DNA from: Firmicutes bacterium UBA5201
GTDB lineage: Bacteria; Bacillota; Clostridia; Peptostreptococcales; Acidaminobacteraceae
DNA length: 60,094 nucleotides
Assembly (NCBI GenBank): GCA_002412775.1
Contig: DHVT01000027.1
Span: 1 to 60,094, forward strand
Reading direction: 5' to 3'
Shown: one piece after another, positions 32,083 through 41,052 of the stretch
How the letters are laid out: each line of letters opens with the position of its first letter
Numbering within the stretch: the first letter of the stretch is position 1
Notes under the pieces: generated by a model
What the model was told of the DNA's origin: nothing
The model's database searches: none
Seen by the model: the letters and a program-made list of their open reading frames with translations, nothing else
Position numbers and translations under genes: made by a program

Positions 32083-35000
32083 ATGGTCAAGAGAATACTT
32101 GTGGAGAAAATGGAAGGTTTCAATGTGGAGGCAACAGCACTTTTGAACGATCTCAGACACACACTTGGCATCGAGGGACTAAAGAAGGTGAGAATCATCA
32201 ACTGTTATGATATTGAAGGACTTGATCTCTCGGATCTTGAGAATGTGAAAGCGACAATTCTATCGGAGCCTAACGTGGATCAGGTCCACGAAGATGAGAT
32301 GAATGATTTTGACCGGGAGTTGGCTTTCAGGGTCGCTTTTTTACCTGGCCAGTACGATCAGAGAGCTGACTCTGCACTACAATGCATCGAGATCGTGACG
32401 CTCAAGGAACGTCCGGTCATGTCGGCATCAAAGATCTTCAGTTTCGAAGGCAATTTGGATTTGGTGGCAATGAGTCAAATCAAAAAATATCTGATCAATC
32501 CAGTTGAAGCACACGAAGTGCCACTCGATCCCCCAAAGACGCTTGAAATGAAGTTCCACTTGCCAGAGGCTGTGGAAAATGTAGGCGGATTCACTGGGTT
32601 CACCCCTGAAACTCTTGAAACATTCAGGAATGACATGGGTTTCGCCATGTCGGCTGCTGACATCTCATTTGTCCAATCCTATTTCAGAGATGAAGAAAAA
32701 AGAAATCCAACTGTAACGGAGCTCAAAGTCATCGACACCTATTGGTCGGACCACTGCAGACATACGACTTTCATGACCGAAATCACGGATGTGGAATTTG
32801 AAGACGGACCTTTTGCGGAGTCCATGAAAACCGCATATGAGCATTACATCAACTTGAGGGACTTTGTATATCCACTTAAAGACAGATCGCTTTCACTCAT
32901 GGACCTCGCCACAATCAACATGAAATCACTGAGAAAAAGCGGGGGGCTGCAAGACCTGGATGTTTCCGAGGAAATCAACGCCTGTAGCATACAGATCGAT
33001 GTGGATGTCAACGATAAAGTGGAGCCTTGGCTTTTGATGTTCAAAAATGAAACGCATAATCATCCGACTGAAATCGAGCCTTTCGGTGGTGCCGCCACTT
33101 GTCTTGGTGGTGCGATCAGAGATCCGCTTTCAGGCAGAAGTTATGTTTACCAAAGTATGCGAGTGACCGGAGCGGCAGATCCAACACTGCCGATCCATAC
33201 TACTATAGAAGGAAAATTACCGCAGAAGGTGATCACTCAAAAAGCCGCTGCGGGTTTCAGCGCCTACGGCAATCAGATCGGGCTTGCCACAGGATTGGTT
33301 TCGGAAATCTACGACGACGGATTCCTTGCGAAAAGGATGGAAGTTGGCGCAGTCATCGGAGCCGCACCAAAAGAGAATGTCATCAGAGAAACACCGGTTC
33401 CCGGAGACGTGATCATCTTGGTCGGTGGAGCGACAGGTAGGGATGGCGTCGGTGGAGCGACTGGCTCCTCAAAAGCACACGATGAGGACAGCCTCTTGGA
33501 ATGCGGCGCTGAAGTGCAAAAAGGCAACGCGCCAGTGGAACGAAAAATTCAAAGGCTTTTCAGGGATGGAAGTGTCACCCGACTGATCAAGAGGTGCAAT
33601 GATTTTGGTGCTGGAGGCGTATCGGTGGCCATCGGTGAACTTGCTGACAGTCTCGAAGTGAATCTGGATGCCGTGCCAAGAAAATATGAAGGGCTCGATG
33701 GAACCGAACTGGCTATTTCAGAATCCCAAGAGCGTATGGCCGTAGTCGTCGCTCCTGAGGATGCGGATCGTTTCATTGAAATGTGTGGCAAAGAAAATTT
33801 GGATGCGACCGTAGTCGCAAAAGTGACGGATTCCGGTCGATTGGTCATGAATTGGAAGAATCAATCCATCATTAACTTATCCAGAACTTTTTTGGATACC
33901 AATGGCGTTCGCGGAAAAATGAATGTGAAAGTCAAAACGCCAGAACAAATGGGCTTTTTCAATAAAACCGAGAATAGGGACTGGACAGAAGTGCTGGCTG
34001 ACCTCAATGTCTGTTCACAAAAAGGACTTGTGGAAAGGTTTGACAACACTATCGGCAGCGGTACGGTTCTGATGCCTTTCGGTGGGATCAACGAGTCCAC
34101 ACCTACACAAACCATGGTGGCTAAAATCCCGGTACTGGGTGCGGAAACGAGTACGGTTTCCATGATGAGTTATGGCTATGATCCCGAAATTGGAAAATGG
34201 TCGCCTTTCCACGGCGGATTCTACGCGGTGGTGGATTCTGTGGCCAAATTGGTGGCTACTGGTGCGGATTACAAAAAAATCAGATTGTCTCTTCAAGAGT
34301 ACTTCGAGAAACTAGGTCAATCTCCTGAAAAATGGGGCAAACCATTTGCGGCCTTGCTCGGTGCGAGTCTTGCGCAGTCCAGTTTCGGAACGGCTGCCAT
34401 CGGAGGAAAGGATTCCATGTCAGGCACTTTCAAGGACCTGAACGTCCCTCCGACATTGATTTCATTCGCAGTTGCGACCGGAAAAGCCGAACACGTCATT
34501 TCACCGGAGCTCAAGAGATCGGATTCATTGATCTATCTTTGGAAAGCCAATAGGGATGCCAACGAGCTTGTGGATTTTGACACACTTTTAAGGGGTTATT
34601 CGTTTATCACAAAAGGCATTGAGCAGGGCGAAATATTGTCGGCATATGCGCTCGGTAAAGGTGGACTCGCTGTGGCACTCACCAAGATGGCGTTTGGTAA
34701 CGGCATCGGTGTGGAGTTTGAGCCACTGAATCAAAAAGTCTTGTTCGAAGAGGCATATGGCAGCATCGTGTTTGAAGTGGCTTCTGAACATCAAAGCAAA
34801 TATTCGGATGTGGACGCGCTTCTTTTGGTAGGCCAAACAACCGATAAACCATTGCTGAGCCATAAGGATGTCAAGATTGCCATCAATGAAGCGAAAACAG
34901 TTTGGGAAAAACCGCTCAATCAGGTTTTCCCTTCAATATTTGAAGAAACCGGACCAGCAAAAAAATACACTTATAATGAAAGAAATACACATAAACCGTC

Positions 35001-35811
35001 CATCAAAGTCGCCAAGCCAAAGATCCTCATACCGATCTTCCCTGGAACAAATTGTGAATATGATACTCAGTCAGCCTTCATAAAGGCGGGTGGAAATGCA
35101 GAGACATTTGTGTTCAGAAACAGAAATACAGCAGATATCAATGAATCCATCGATATGTTGGTGAAAATGATTCGAAATGCTCAAATCCTCGCTTTGCCGG
35201 GAGGTTTCAGCGCGGGTGACGAACCGGAAGGGTCTGGAAAATTCATCGCATCGGTGCTTAGAAACCCTAGAGTCGCCGATGCTGTAATGGAACTCGTAAG
35301 CAATCGTGATGGATTGATGATCGGCATTTGCAACGGTTTCCAGGCACTTGTCAAATTGGGCCTTCTGCCATATGGTGAGATAAAAGCGCTGGATCAAGAT
35401 GCACCGACTTTGACATTCAATAAGATCGGTCGTCACGTCGCGCGCATGGGAAGAGTGAGAGTGGCATCTGTCATGTCTCCGTGGATGGCTGAGGCGAATG
35501 TGGATGAAATCTATCAAACCGCATTCTCACATGGTGAAGGACGTTTTTATGCCAATGCCGAAACGATTGATCTGATGGCCCAAAATGGTCAGATTGCTAC
35601 ACAATATGTCAACCTTGCAGGTGAAACGACTTATGATGGTGCATACAATCTCAACGGTTCTGTGGATGCCATTGAGGGCATCACTTCACCAGATGGCAGA
35701 ATTTTAGGAAAAATGGGTCATGTTGAGCGCATCGGAAAGAACCTTTACAAGAACATTTATGGCGAAAAAGACTTCAAGATCATCAGATCCGGTGTGCGCT
35801 ATTTCGATTAA
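32083..35811 (+). CDS. purL: Phosphoribosylformylglycinamidine synthase, single-chain form
   Basis: A 1242-residue large-type PurL converting FGAR to FGAM with glutamine and ATP. The synthase half shows HCRHTTF, NETHNHPTEIEPFGGAATCLGG and the second AIRS repeat. The C-terminal glutaminase domain (from about 985) has nucleophile Cys in GICNGFQALVK. This one-piece enzyme is common in Clostridia; Bacilli use PurS-Q-L. ATG 32083 follows GGAGG; the longer frame from 32038 precedes it. It stands 8 kb from the other pur genes and is divergent from the LysR gene. Confidence 0.96.
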   Translation: MVKRILVEKMEGFNVEATALLNDLRHTLGIEGLKKVRIINCYDIEGLDLSDLENVKATILSEPNVDQVHEDEMNDFDRELAFRVAFLPGQYDQRADSALQCIEIVTLKERPVMSASKIFSFEGNLDLVAMSQIKKYLINPVEAHEVPLDPPKTLEMKFHLPEAVENVGGFTGFTPETLETFRNDMGFAMSAADISFVQSYFRDEEKRNPTVTELKVIDTYWSDHCRHTTFMTEITDVEFEDGPFAESMKTAYEHYINLRDFVYPLKDRSLSLMDLATINMKSLRKSGGLQDLDVSEEINACSIQIDVDVNDKVEPWLLMFKNETHNHPTEIEPFGGAATCLGGAIRDPLSGRSYVYQSMRVTGAADPTLPIHTTIEGKLPQKVITQKAAAGFSAYGNQIGLATGLVSEIYDDGFLAKRMEVGAVIGAAPKENVIRETPVPGDVIILVGGATGRDGVGGATGSSKAHDEDSLLECGAEVQKGNAPVERKIQRLFRDGSVTRLIKRCNDFGAGGVSVAIGELADSLEVNLDAVPRKYEGLDGTELAISESQERMAVVVAPEDADRFIEMCGKENLDATVVAKVTDSGRLVMNWKNQSIINLSRTFLDTNGVRGKMNVKVKTPEQMGFFNKTENRDWTEVLADLNVCSQKGLVERFDNTIGSGTVLMPFGGINESTPTQTMVAKIPVLGAETSTVSMMSYGYDPEIGKWSPFHGGFYAVVDSVAKLVATGADYKKIRLSLQEYFEKLGQSPEKWGKPFAALLGASLAQSSFGTAAIGGKDSMSGTFKDLNVPPTLISFAVATGKAEHVISPELKRSDSLIYLWKANRDANELVDFDTLLRGYSFITKGIEQGEILSAYALGKGGLAVALTKMAFGNGIGVEFEPLNQKVLFEEAYGSIVFEVASEHQSKYSDVDALLLVGQTTDKPLLSHKDVKIAINEAKTVWEKPLNQVFPSIFEETGPAKKYTYNERNTHKPSIKVAKPKILIPIFPGTNCEYDTQSAFIKAGGNAETFVFRNRNTADINESIDMLVKMIRNAQILALPGGFSAGDEPEGSGKFIASVLRNPRVADAVMELVSNRDGLMIGICNGFQALVKLGLLPYGEIKALDQDAPTLTFNKIGRHVARMGRVRVASVMSPWMAEANVDEIYQTAFSHGEGRFYANAETIDLMAQNGQIATQYVNLAGETTYDGAYNLNGSVDAIEGITSPDGRILGKMGHVERIGKNLYKNIYGEKDFKIIRSGVRYFD

Positions 35812-35814
35812 ACT

Positions 35815-35843
35815 TTGATTATTCTCCTTTTTTGTGATAGAAT
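35815..35843 (+). promoter_or_regulatory. Sigma-A-type promoter of the sleB-like gene
   Basis: TTGATT (35815-35820), 17-bp spacer, TGA-TAGAAT (extended -10, TAGAAT at 35838-35843). It lies immediately after the purL stop, 31 bp before the gene start. Confidence 0.6.
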
Positions 35844-35873
35844 CTATAAATAGTAATTTTCACAGGAGGATTT

Positions 35874-36677
35874 ATGAGGTTTAAAGCATTGCTTTTGATG
35901 ACTTTGGTGGTTATCGTGATATCAAGTGCGGCATTTGCAACTGACTCACTATTATCAATCAACGATCAGATTATAAACAATGACGATATGACAATCGTTG
36001 ATTCAGGAGTTGTTTACGGTTCCGTTTCAATGTTTGCTCAAAGATTGGGAATTGACGTCACGTGGCTGGAACTTTCAAAACTGGCCGTAATATATAAAGA
36101 TGGAGATTATGTCAGTTTTGGTATGGAAACTAACAAGGTATTGATGAACAACGAGTACTCTACGATGGAACATTCCACAAGAACCATAGACGGAAGAATC
36201 TACGTCCCGATGGATTATCTGTCGGAATTGTTTGGATTTGACTATTTGTGGGATGAAAATGAACTTACGACAAAAGTTAGTCATCCGATGATGACGGTTA
36301 CACCTGATGAGATTGTCAATATTGGCAATTATTCAGAAGAGGATCTACTGTGGCTCGCCAGAATTGTTGACATTGAAGCCAGAGGTGGTTCGGTAATGAA
36401 GAAGACGGCTGTGGCAAACGTGGTACTCAACAGAGTGGCCGACCCGAGATTCCCGGATACGATTTACGGTGTGATTTTCCAGAGAGGTCAGTTTCCACCG
36501 GCTTATTACAGCAGCTTCTCCACTCTCCAGCCTAGAGAAACCAGTTTTATTGCGGCGAAACGTGCCATGCTGGGCATTCAGGTCGCTGAAAATTGTCTCT
36601 ACTTCAATATGGTACCATTCAAGTCAAAAGCTGAAGACTTTTACAAAAACATAGAAGGCGATTACTTCTATTATTGA
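35874..36677 (+). CDS. Exported cell-wall hydrolase, SleB/CwlJ type
   Basis: A 267-residue protein: signal peptide 1-23 (ending SSAAFATD), a copper-amine-oxidase-N-like domain (about 27-120) that often binds the wall in Clostridia, then a SleB-type hydrolase domain (about 140-267) with ARIVDIEARG and VANVVLNRVADPRFP. The glutamate in DIEARG fits the lytic transglycosylase acid. SleB acts on spore cortex peptidoglycan; a vegetative role is also possible with this N-terminal domain. A terminator follows. Confidence 0.88.
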   Translation: MRFKALLLMTLVVIVISSAAFATDSLLSINDQIINNDDMTIVDSGVVYGSVSMFAQRLGIDVTWLELSKLAVIYKDGDYVSFGMETNKVLMNNEYSTMEHSTRTIDGRIYVPMDYLSELFGFDYLWDENELTTKVSHPMMTVTPDEIVNIGNYSEEDLLWLARIVDIEARGGSVMKKTAVANVVLNRVADPRFPDTIYGVIFQRGQFPPAYYSSFSTLQPRETSFIAAKRAMLGIQVAENCLYFNMVPFKSKAEDFYKNIEGDYFYY

Positions 36678-36687
36678 TCAAAGGATT

Positions 36688-36714
36688 GCGGAGCCAAAGT
36701 GCTCCGCTTTTTTT
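36688..36714 (+). terminator. Intrinsic terminator after the sleB-like gene
   Basis: Perfect 7-bp stem GCGGAGC/GCTCCGC, 6-nt loop, then TTTTTTTATTT. Confidence 0.9.
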
Positions 36715-36715
36715 A

Positions 36716-36744
36716 TTTACATCGGAGTGAAGGGGGTATATAAT
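36716..36744 (+). promoter_or_regulatory. Strong promoter of the radical-SAM DNA-repair pair
   Basis: TTTACA (36716-36721), exactly 17 bp, TATAAT (36739-36744). A LexA-type box follows 7 bp downstream, so initiation would be blocked by a bound repressor. Confidence 0.75.
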
Positions 36745-36751
36745 AAAAATA

Positions 36752-36763
36752 GAACAAACGTTC
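36752..36763 (+). promoter_or_regulatory. LexA (DinR-type) SOS box
   Basis: GAACAAACGTTC fits the Gram-positive SOS operator core GAAC-N4-GTTC exactly. It covers the expected transcription start of the radical-SAM gene, 18 bp before its start codon. The half-sites are perfect inverted repeats. It implies DNA-damage induction of both genes downstream. Confidence 0.75.
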
Positions 36764-36780
36764 TGTTTTGGAGGTGTAAA

Positions 36781-38037
36781 ATGGAAGTACTCGAAAAGCT
36801 GGCGATTTTGGCGGATTCCGCAAAATATGATGTCTCCTGTTCGTCCAGCGGAAGCTTCAGGCAAGGGGAGAAAAATGCACTTGGCAGCGCTTCGTTACCG
36901 GGGGTTTGTCATAGTTTCAGTGATGATGGACGCTGTATTTCACTTCTTAAGATTCTATATACCAACAAATGCATTTATGACTGTGGGTACTGTATCAACA
37001 GAAGCTCCAATGATGATTTGACAAGAGTCGAATTCACTCCGGATGAGTTGGTGGATCTGATGATCCAATTCTATAGAAGAAATTATATCGAAGGCCTATT
37101 TCTGAGTTCGGGGGTCGTGAGAAATCCGAATTATACCATGGAGCAGCTCATTGAAGTCGTGAAGCGTTTGAGAACGGTCGAACGTTTCAATGGCTATATC
37201 CACCTCAAGGGGATTCCCGGGGCAGATCCTAAATTGATTGAGGAAGCTGGAAAATATGTGGACAGGATCAGCATCAACATTGAACTGCCCACAACCAAAA
37301 GCCTCAGATTGCTGGCTCCTGAAAAAAGCAGGATTGATATGATCAACCCCATGATGCAGATCAAGGAAGGGATAGAAGTATACAAGAGCGACAAAGGGCG
37401 TTTTAAAAACGCGCAAAAATTTGTGCCTGCGGGACAGACGACTCAATTGATTGTCGGTGCGACACCTGAAGCGGACTACAATATTCTCAGGATAGCGGAA
37501 TCGTTTTATAAGAAAATGGATCTCAAACGTGTCTATTATTCCAGTTACATACCGGTCGGCAATGTTCCGAGTTGTCAGCCTTACGGTGAAATGTCGCTCA
37601 TGAGGGAACATAGGATCTATCAAGCGGATTGGCTCCTTCGGTTTTACGGCTTCAGGGCTGGAGAAATATTGACTGAAGAGGACCCGTTTCTTGAGATGAT
37701 GATTGATCCGAAGTGCCAGTGGGCACTCAGAAACATGCAGTATTTCCCCATTGAGATCAATCGGGCGGATCTGTTGACTTTGCTTCGCATACCCGGCATC
37801 GGGAACGTGACGGCGAGACGGATCATGGCGTCAAGAAAATTCGGTCCGCTGGATTTTGAGGCGCTGAAGCGCATGGGCGTAGTATTGAAACGCGCCAAAT
37901 ATTTCATAACATGTCGGGGCAAAATGATGACTGCAGCCGATCAGAATCCATTTTTGATCAAACAATTGCTTGCCGACGTCTCTCCTCAGATCTCATTATT
38001 CGAGATCTACCCGAATCAATTTGGGGTGTCGTCATGA
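36781..38037 (+). CDS. Putative DNA modification/repair radical-SAM protein (TIGR03916 type)
   Basis: A 418-residue radical-SAM protein with the cluster motif CIYDCGYC (Cys64, Cys68, Cys71) and a C-terminal helix-hairpin-helix LLRIPGIGNVTARRI (about 333-348), which points to DNA as substrate. It matches the TIGR03916 family, known by its linkage to uracil-DNA-glycosylase-like partners; the chemistry is uncharacterised. ATG 36781 follows GGAGGT; the longer frame from 36727 reaches across the SOS box. It overlaps the next gene by ATGA. Confidence 0.88.
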   Translation: MEVLEKLAILADSAKYDVSCSSSGSFRQGEKNALGSASLPGVCHSFSDDGRCISLLKILYTNKCIYDCGYCINRSSNDDLTRVEFTPDELVDLMIQFYRRNYIEGLFLSSGVVRNPNYTMEQLIEVVKRLRTVERFNGYIHLKGIPGADPKLIEEAGKYVDRISINIELPTTKSLRLLAPEKSRIDMINPMMQIKEGIEVYKSDKGRFKNAQKFVPAGQTTQLIVGATPEADYNILRIAESFYKKMDLKRVYYSSYIPVGNVPSCQPYGEMSLMREHRIYQADWLLRFYGFRAGEILTEEDPFLEMMIDPKCQWALRNMQYFPIEINRADLLTLLRIPGIGNVTARRIMASRKFGPLDFEALKRMGVVLKRAKYFITCRGKMMTAADQNPFLIKQLLADVSPQISLFEIYPNQFGVSS

Positions 38038-38792
38038 AAGATTATCTGTACGACGGAAGTTTTGAAGGCGCATTAACGGGTATTTACCAAATGTTCCATG
38101 ACCGCGTCAAATCAGGAGAAGCCAGATTGGTTTCGACCAGCACCTATCAAAGGGACTGCTTCACGACTGTGACCGATGTGGAGACCGATTCTTTAAAAGC
38201 GGAGAAAGTCACGAGATGGCTGCTTGAGGCATTTGGTGAAATTGGATTCAGGAGAGCGGCTTACGCCTATTTGTCAGAAGACGAGATGTACGGAACGTTT
38301 CTGTTCGGTTTTCTGAAAAAGATGAATCATCTCGGAGAAAAAGGACTCGATTTTTTTGCGGATCCTGACATCAACAGGATTTACAAGCTATACAACAGAG
38401 TGTGCAGAGAGTCGCATTTGTTGCTCGGACTCATCAGGTTTGTGGAACTGGACAGTGGCATTTTGTATGCGACTTTCGAACCAACGGCCAATATACTGAC
38501 CCTTCTGACCGGTCATTTCAAAGAGAGACTCTCAAACCAGATTTGGGTCATTCATGACACCAAAAGAAAAATGGCCGCATTTTATGATGGAAGAGCAGTT
38601 TACATCAGGCCACTCGACCAACTTCAGGATTTGAGGCTGTCCAGTTCCGAGAGGGCCTATCAGGACATGTGGAAGACATACTTCAAAAGAATCGCGATAG
38701 AAAAACGCAACAATCCAAGGCAACAAATGCATATGATGCCCAAAAAGTATTGGAAATTTCTTATAGAAAATCCACAAGAAAAACCCAAGTAA
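38034..38792 (+). CDS. TIGR03915-family putative DNA-repair protein
   Basis: A 252-residue protein beginning YLYDGSFEGALTGIY and ending NPRQQMHMMPKKYWKFL, both hallmarks of the TIGR03915 (DUF4130-containing) family that accompanies TIGR03916 radical-SAM proteins in Firmicutes. In other bacteria the equivalent is fused to a uracil-DNA-glycosylase-like domain. The 4-bp ATGA overlap with the radical-SAM gene sets equal translation and suggests a complex or two-step reaction. ATG 38034 is chosen for this overlap and the family start. Confidence 0.88.
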   Translation: MKDYLYDGSFEGALTGIYQMFHDRVKSGEARLVSTSTYQRDCFTTVTDVETDSLKAEKVTRWLLEAFGEIGFRRAAYAYLSEDEMYGTFLFGFLKKMNHLGEKGLDFFADPDINRIYKLYNRVCRESHLLLGLIRFVELDSGILYATFEPTANILTLLTGHFKERLSNQIWVIHDTKRKMAAFYDGRAVYIRPLDQLQDLRLSSSERAYQDMWKTYFKRIAIEKRNNPRQQMHMMPKKYWKFLIENPQEKPK

Positions 38793-38807
38793 ATATTTAC
38801 TAAAATA

Positions 38808-38835
38808 TTGACGATAATCTTCAATATGGTATGAT
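38808..38835 (+). promoter_or_regulatory. Promoter of the gal operon
   Basis: TTGACG (38808-38813), 16 bp, TATGAT (38830-38835) preceded by TGG as an extended -10. It starts 15 bp after the DNA-repair gene and 38 bp before galE. No operator is evident. Confidence 0.6.
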
Positions 38836-38872
38836 TGTATTATCAAATCCATTGGAGAAAGAAGGAGACGCT

Positions 38873-39862
38873 ATGGTACTTGTTCTAGGCGGTGCAGGAT
38901 ACATTGGAAGTCACGCTGTGAAGATGCTTCTTGACAGAGGTGAGGAAGTGGTTGTTGTTGACAACCTGGAGACCGGACATATTGAGGCGGTTGATGCCGG
39001 TGTGAAATTTCACAACGTGGATATTAGAAACTATGAAGCTTTAAAAGGTGTATTTGAGGCACATGCCATTGATGCTGTCATGCATTTCAGTGCCAACTCA
39101 TTGGTGGGCGAATCGGTAAAGCTTCCAATCAAATATTTTGACAATAATGTGACTGGAGCGAATGTCCTGCTCAGAGTCATGAACGAATCCGGTGTGAAGA
39201 AAATTATTTTCTCATCCACTGCTGCAGTTTATGGTGAGCCAAGCGAAGTTCCGATCACGGAAAACTGTGAGACAAAGCCGGAAAGTCCTTATGGCGAGTC
39301 CAAGTTGATGATGGAAAAAATGTTCAAATGGGCGGATTTGGCTCATGGCATCAAATATGTCTCACTCAGATATTTCAATGTGGCTGGCGCGGATTCATCA
39401 GGAACGATCGGTGAAGCCCATGTCGTGGAGACTCATCTGATTCCTTTGGTTTTAGAGGTGCCACTTGGAAAAAGAAAAGCCATATCCGTATTTGGAGAGG
39501 ACTATCCGACAAAAGATGGAACGTGCATCAGAGATTATATCCATGTGGTCGATTTGATCGACGCACATATATTGGCTCTGGAATACCTCAGAGCCGGCCA
39601 TGAAAGTGACATATTCAATCTCGGAACTGGAGAAGGATTTTCCGTAAAGGAAATCATAGACATTTCCAGGAAAATCACCGGACATCCTATTCCTGTAGAA
39701 ATTGGACCTCGTAGAGCCGGAGATCCCTCTGTGCTGGTTGCGTCCGCAGAAAAGGCAAAGAGCATTCTTGGGTGGGCACCACGTTACAGCAATGTCGAGC
39801 GCGTGATCACAGACGCGTGGAGATGGCATAAGGGGCATCCCGAAGGCTATGGGAACTCTTGA
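38873..39862 (+). CDS. galE: UDP-glucose 4-epimerase
   Basis: A 329-residue short-chain dehydrogenase-type epimerase exchanging UDP-galactose and UDP-glucose. It has NAD-binding GGAGYIGSH (6-14), SSTAAVYGEP, and catalytic Ser115/Thr116 with Tyr140-X3-Lys144. ATG 38873 follows AAGGAG by 5 nt; the longer frame from 38831 lacks a ribosome site. First gene of a complete Leloir operon. Confidence 0.96.
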   Translation: MVLVLGGAGYIGSHAVKMLLDRGEEVVVVDNLETGHIEAVDAGVKFHNVDIRNYEALKGVFEAHAIDAVMHFSANSLVGESVKLPIKYFDNNVTGANVLLRVMNESGVKKIIFSSTAAVYGEPSEVPITENCETKPESPYGESKLMMEKMFKWADLAHGIKYVSLRYFNVAGADSSGTIGEAHVVETHLIPLVLEVPLGKRKAISVFGEDYPTKDGTCIRDYIHVVDLIDAHILALEYLRAGHESDIFNLGTGEGFSVKEIIDISRKITGHPIPVEIGPRRAGDPSVLVASAEKAKSILGWAPRYSNVERVITDAWRWHKGHPEGYGNS

Positions 39863-39879
39863 AGGATGGAGGAAGAACA

Positions 39880-41052
39880 GTGAAAGCAAATATGAAAATT
39901 AAATTCATCGAATATTTCGATGACAATATTGAACATTTGGCGATGTACTTCTCCCCTGGTCGAGTCAATCTCATAGGGGAGCATATCGATTACAACGGTG
40001 GATTGGTGATGCCGTGCGCCATCAATCTTGGAACTTACGCTTTGATTCGACCGAGATGTGACAGGGAAGTGCACATGATTTCCCTGAATTTTGAGGAACA
40101 AGGCATTTATCGGTTTAGCCTTGCCAACATAGAATACGACATCGCCATGGATTGGTGCAACTATCCCATGGGAATCTTCAACGAGATCCAAAAGATGGGC
40201 AATGTGCTCGATCATGGATTTGACATTCTTTTTTATGGTGATTTGCCCAATGGTGCGGGTCTCTCCTCATCGGCATCGATTGAGGTGTTGACGGCGACGA
40301 TGATCAATGACCACTACGCCCTTGGACTTTCCAAAAAAGATATAGCGTTGCTCAGCCAAAGATCAGAAAATCAATTCAATGGAGTGAATTGCGGAATCAT
40401 GGATCAATTTTCCATTGCCATGTGCGAAAAGGACCACGCCATTTTGCTTGATTGCAATACACTGGAGTACGAACATGTGCCCATTGAACTTGGAGATTAT
40501 CTCCTGATGATCGTCAATACCAACAAGAAAAGAGGATTGGTGGATTCAGCATACAATGCAAGGCGGATTGCCTGCGATCTGGGTCTTAAAGCGCTTAATG
40601 AAGCTAGACCTCTCAGCGGAATCTGTGAACTGTCTCCGAAAGAATGGCTGTCCATGACGGAACTTATGCCATCGGAAGAAGTATACAAACGTACACATCA
40701 TGCCGTGATGGAACAATATCGTACGCAAAAGGCAAGTGAGGCACTCAAATCAGGAGATCTGATGGCTTTTGGAGAATGGATGTACCGTTCACATGATTCA
40801 CTCAGATATCATTTCGAAGTCAGCTGCGAGGAGCTCGACATCATTGTCGATGCGGGTAGACCACTCAGTGGAGTGCTGGGAGCCAGGATGACAGGTGCCG
40901 GTTTCGGAGGTTGCGTCGTGGCACTTGTGCACAAAGCGCATGTGGCGGATTATGAAAAGGGCATCAAAGCGGTCTATGAAGAAAAGACCGGACTTGTCCC
41001 TAGTTTTTACAAAGCCGTTATATCAAGCGGAGCGGGAGTGTGGCATGAATGA
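39880..41052 (+). CDS. galK: Galactokinase, GTG start
   Basis: A 390-residue GHMP kinase phosphorylating galactose at C1. It has the galactokinase signature GRVNLIGEHIDYNGG (27-41), the ATP loop LPNGAGLSSSAS, and GARMTGAGFGGC near the C terminus. GTG 39880 has GGAGGA 7 nt upstream; the frame from 39859 lies before that site. It overlaps galT by 8 bp. Confidence 0.95.
   Translation: MKANMKIKFIEYFDDNIEHLAMYFSPGRVNLIGEHIDYNGGLVMPCAINLGTYALIRPRCDREVHMISLNFEEQGIYRFSLANIEYDIAMDWCNYPMGIFNEIQKMGNVLDHGFDILFYGDLPNGAGLSSSASIEVLTATMINDHYALGLSKKDIALLSQRSENQFNGVNCGIMDQFSIAMCEKDHAILLDCNTLEYEHVPIELGDYLLMIVNTNKKRGLVDSAYNARRIACDLGLKALNEARPLSGICELSPKEWLSMTELMPSEEVYKRTHHAVMEQYRTQKASEALKSGDLMAFGEWMYRSHDSLRYHFEVSCEELDIIVDAGRPLSGVLGARMTGAGFGGCVVALVHKAHVADYEKGIKAVYEEKTGLVPSFYKAVISSGAGVWHE

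Noticed and set aside
33099..33440. 113-residue arginine-rich frame inside purL
   Set aside because: It lies wholly in another frame of purL, has no ribosome site and a composition typical of an out-of-frame shadow.
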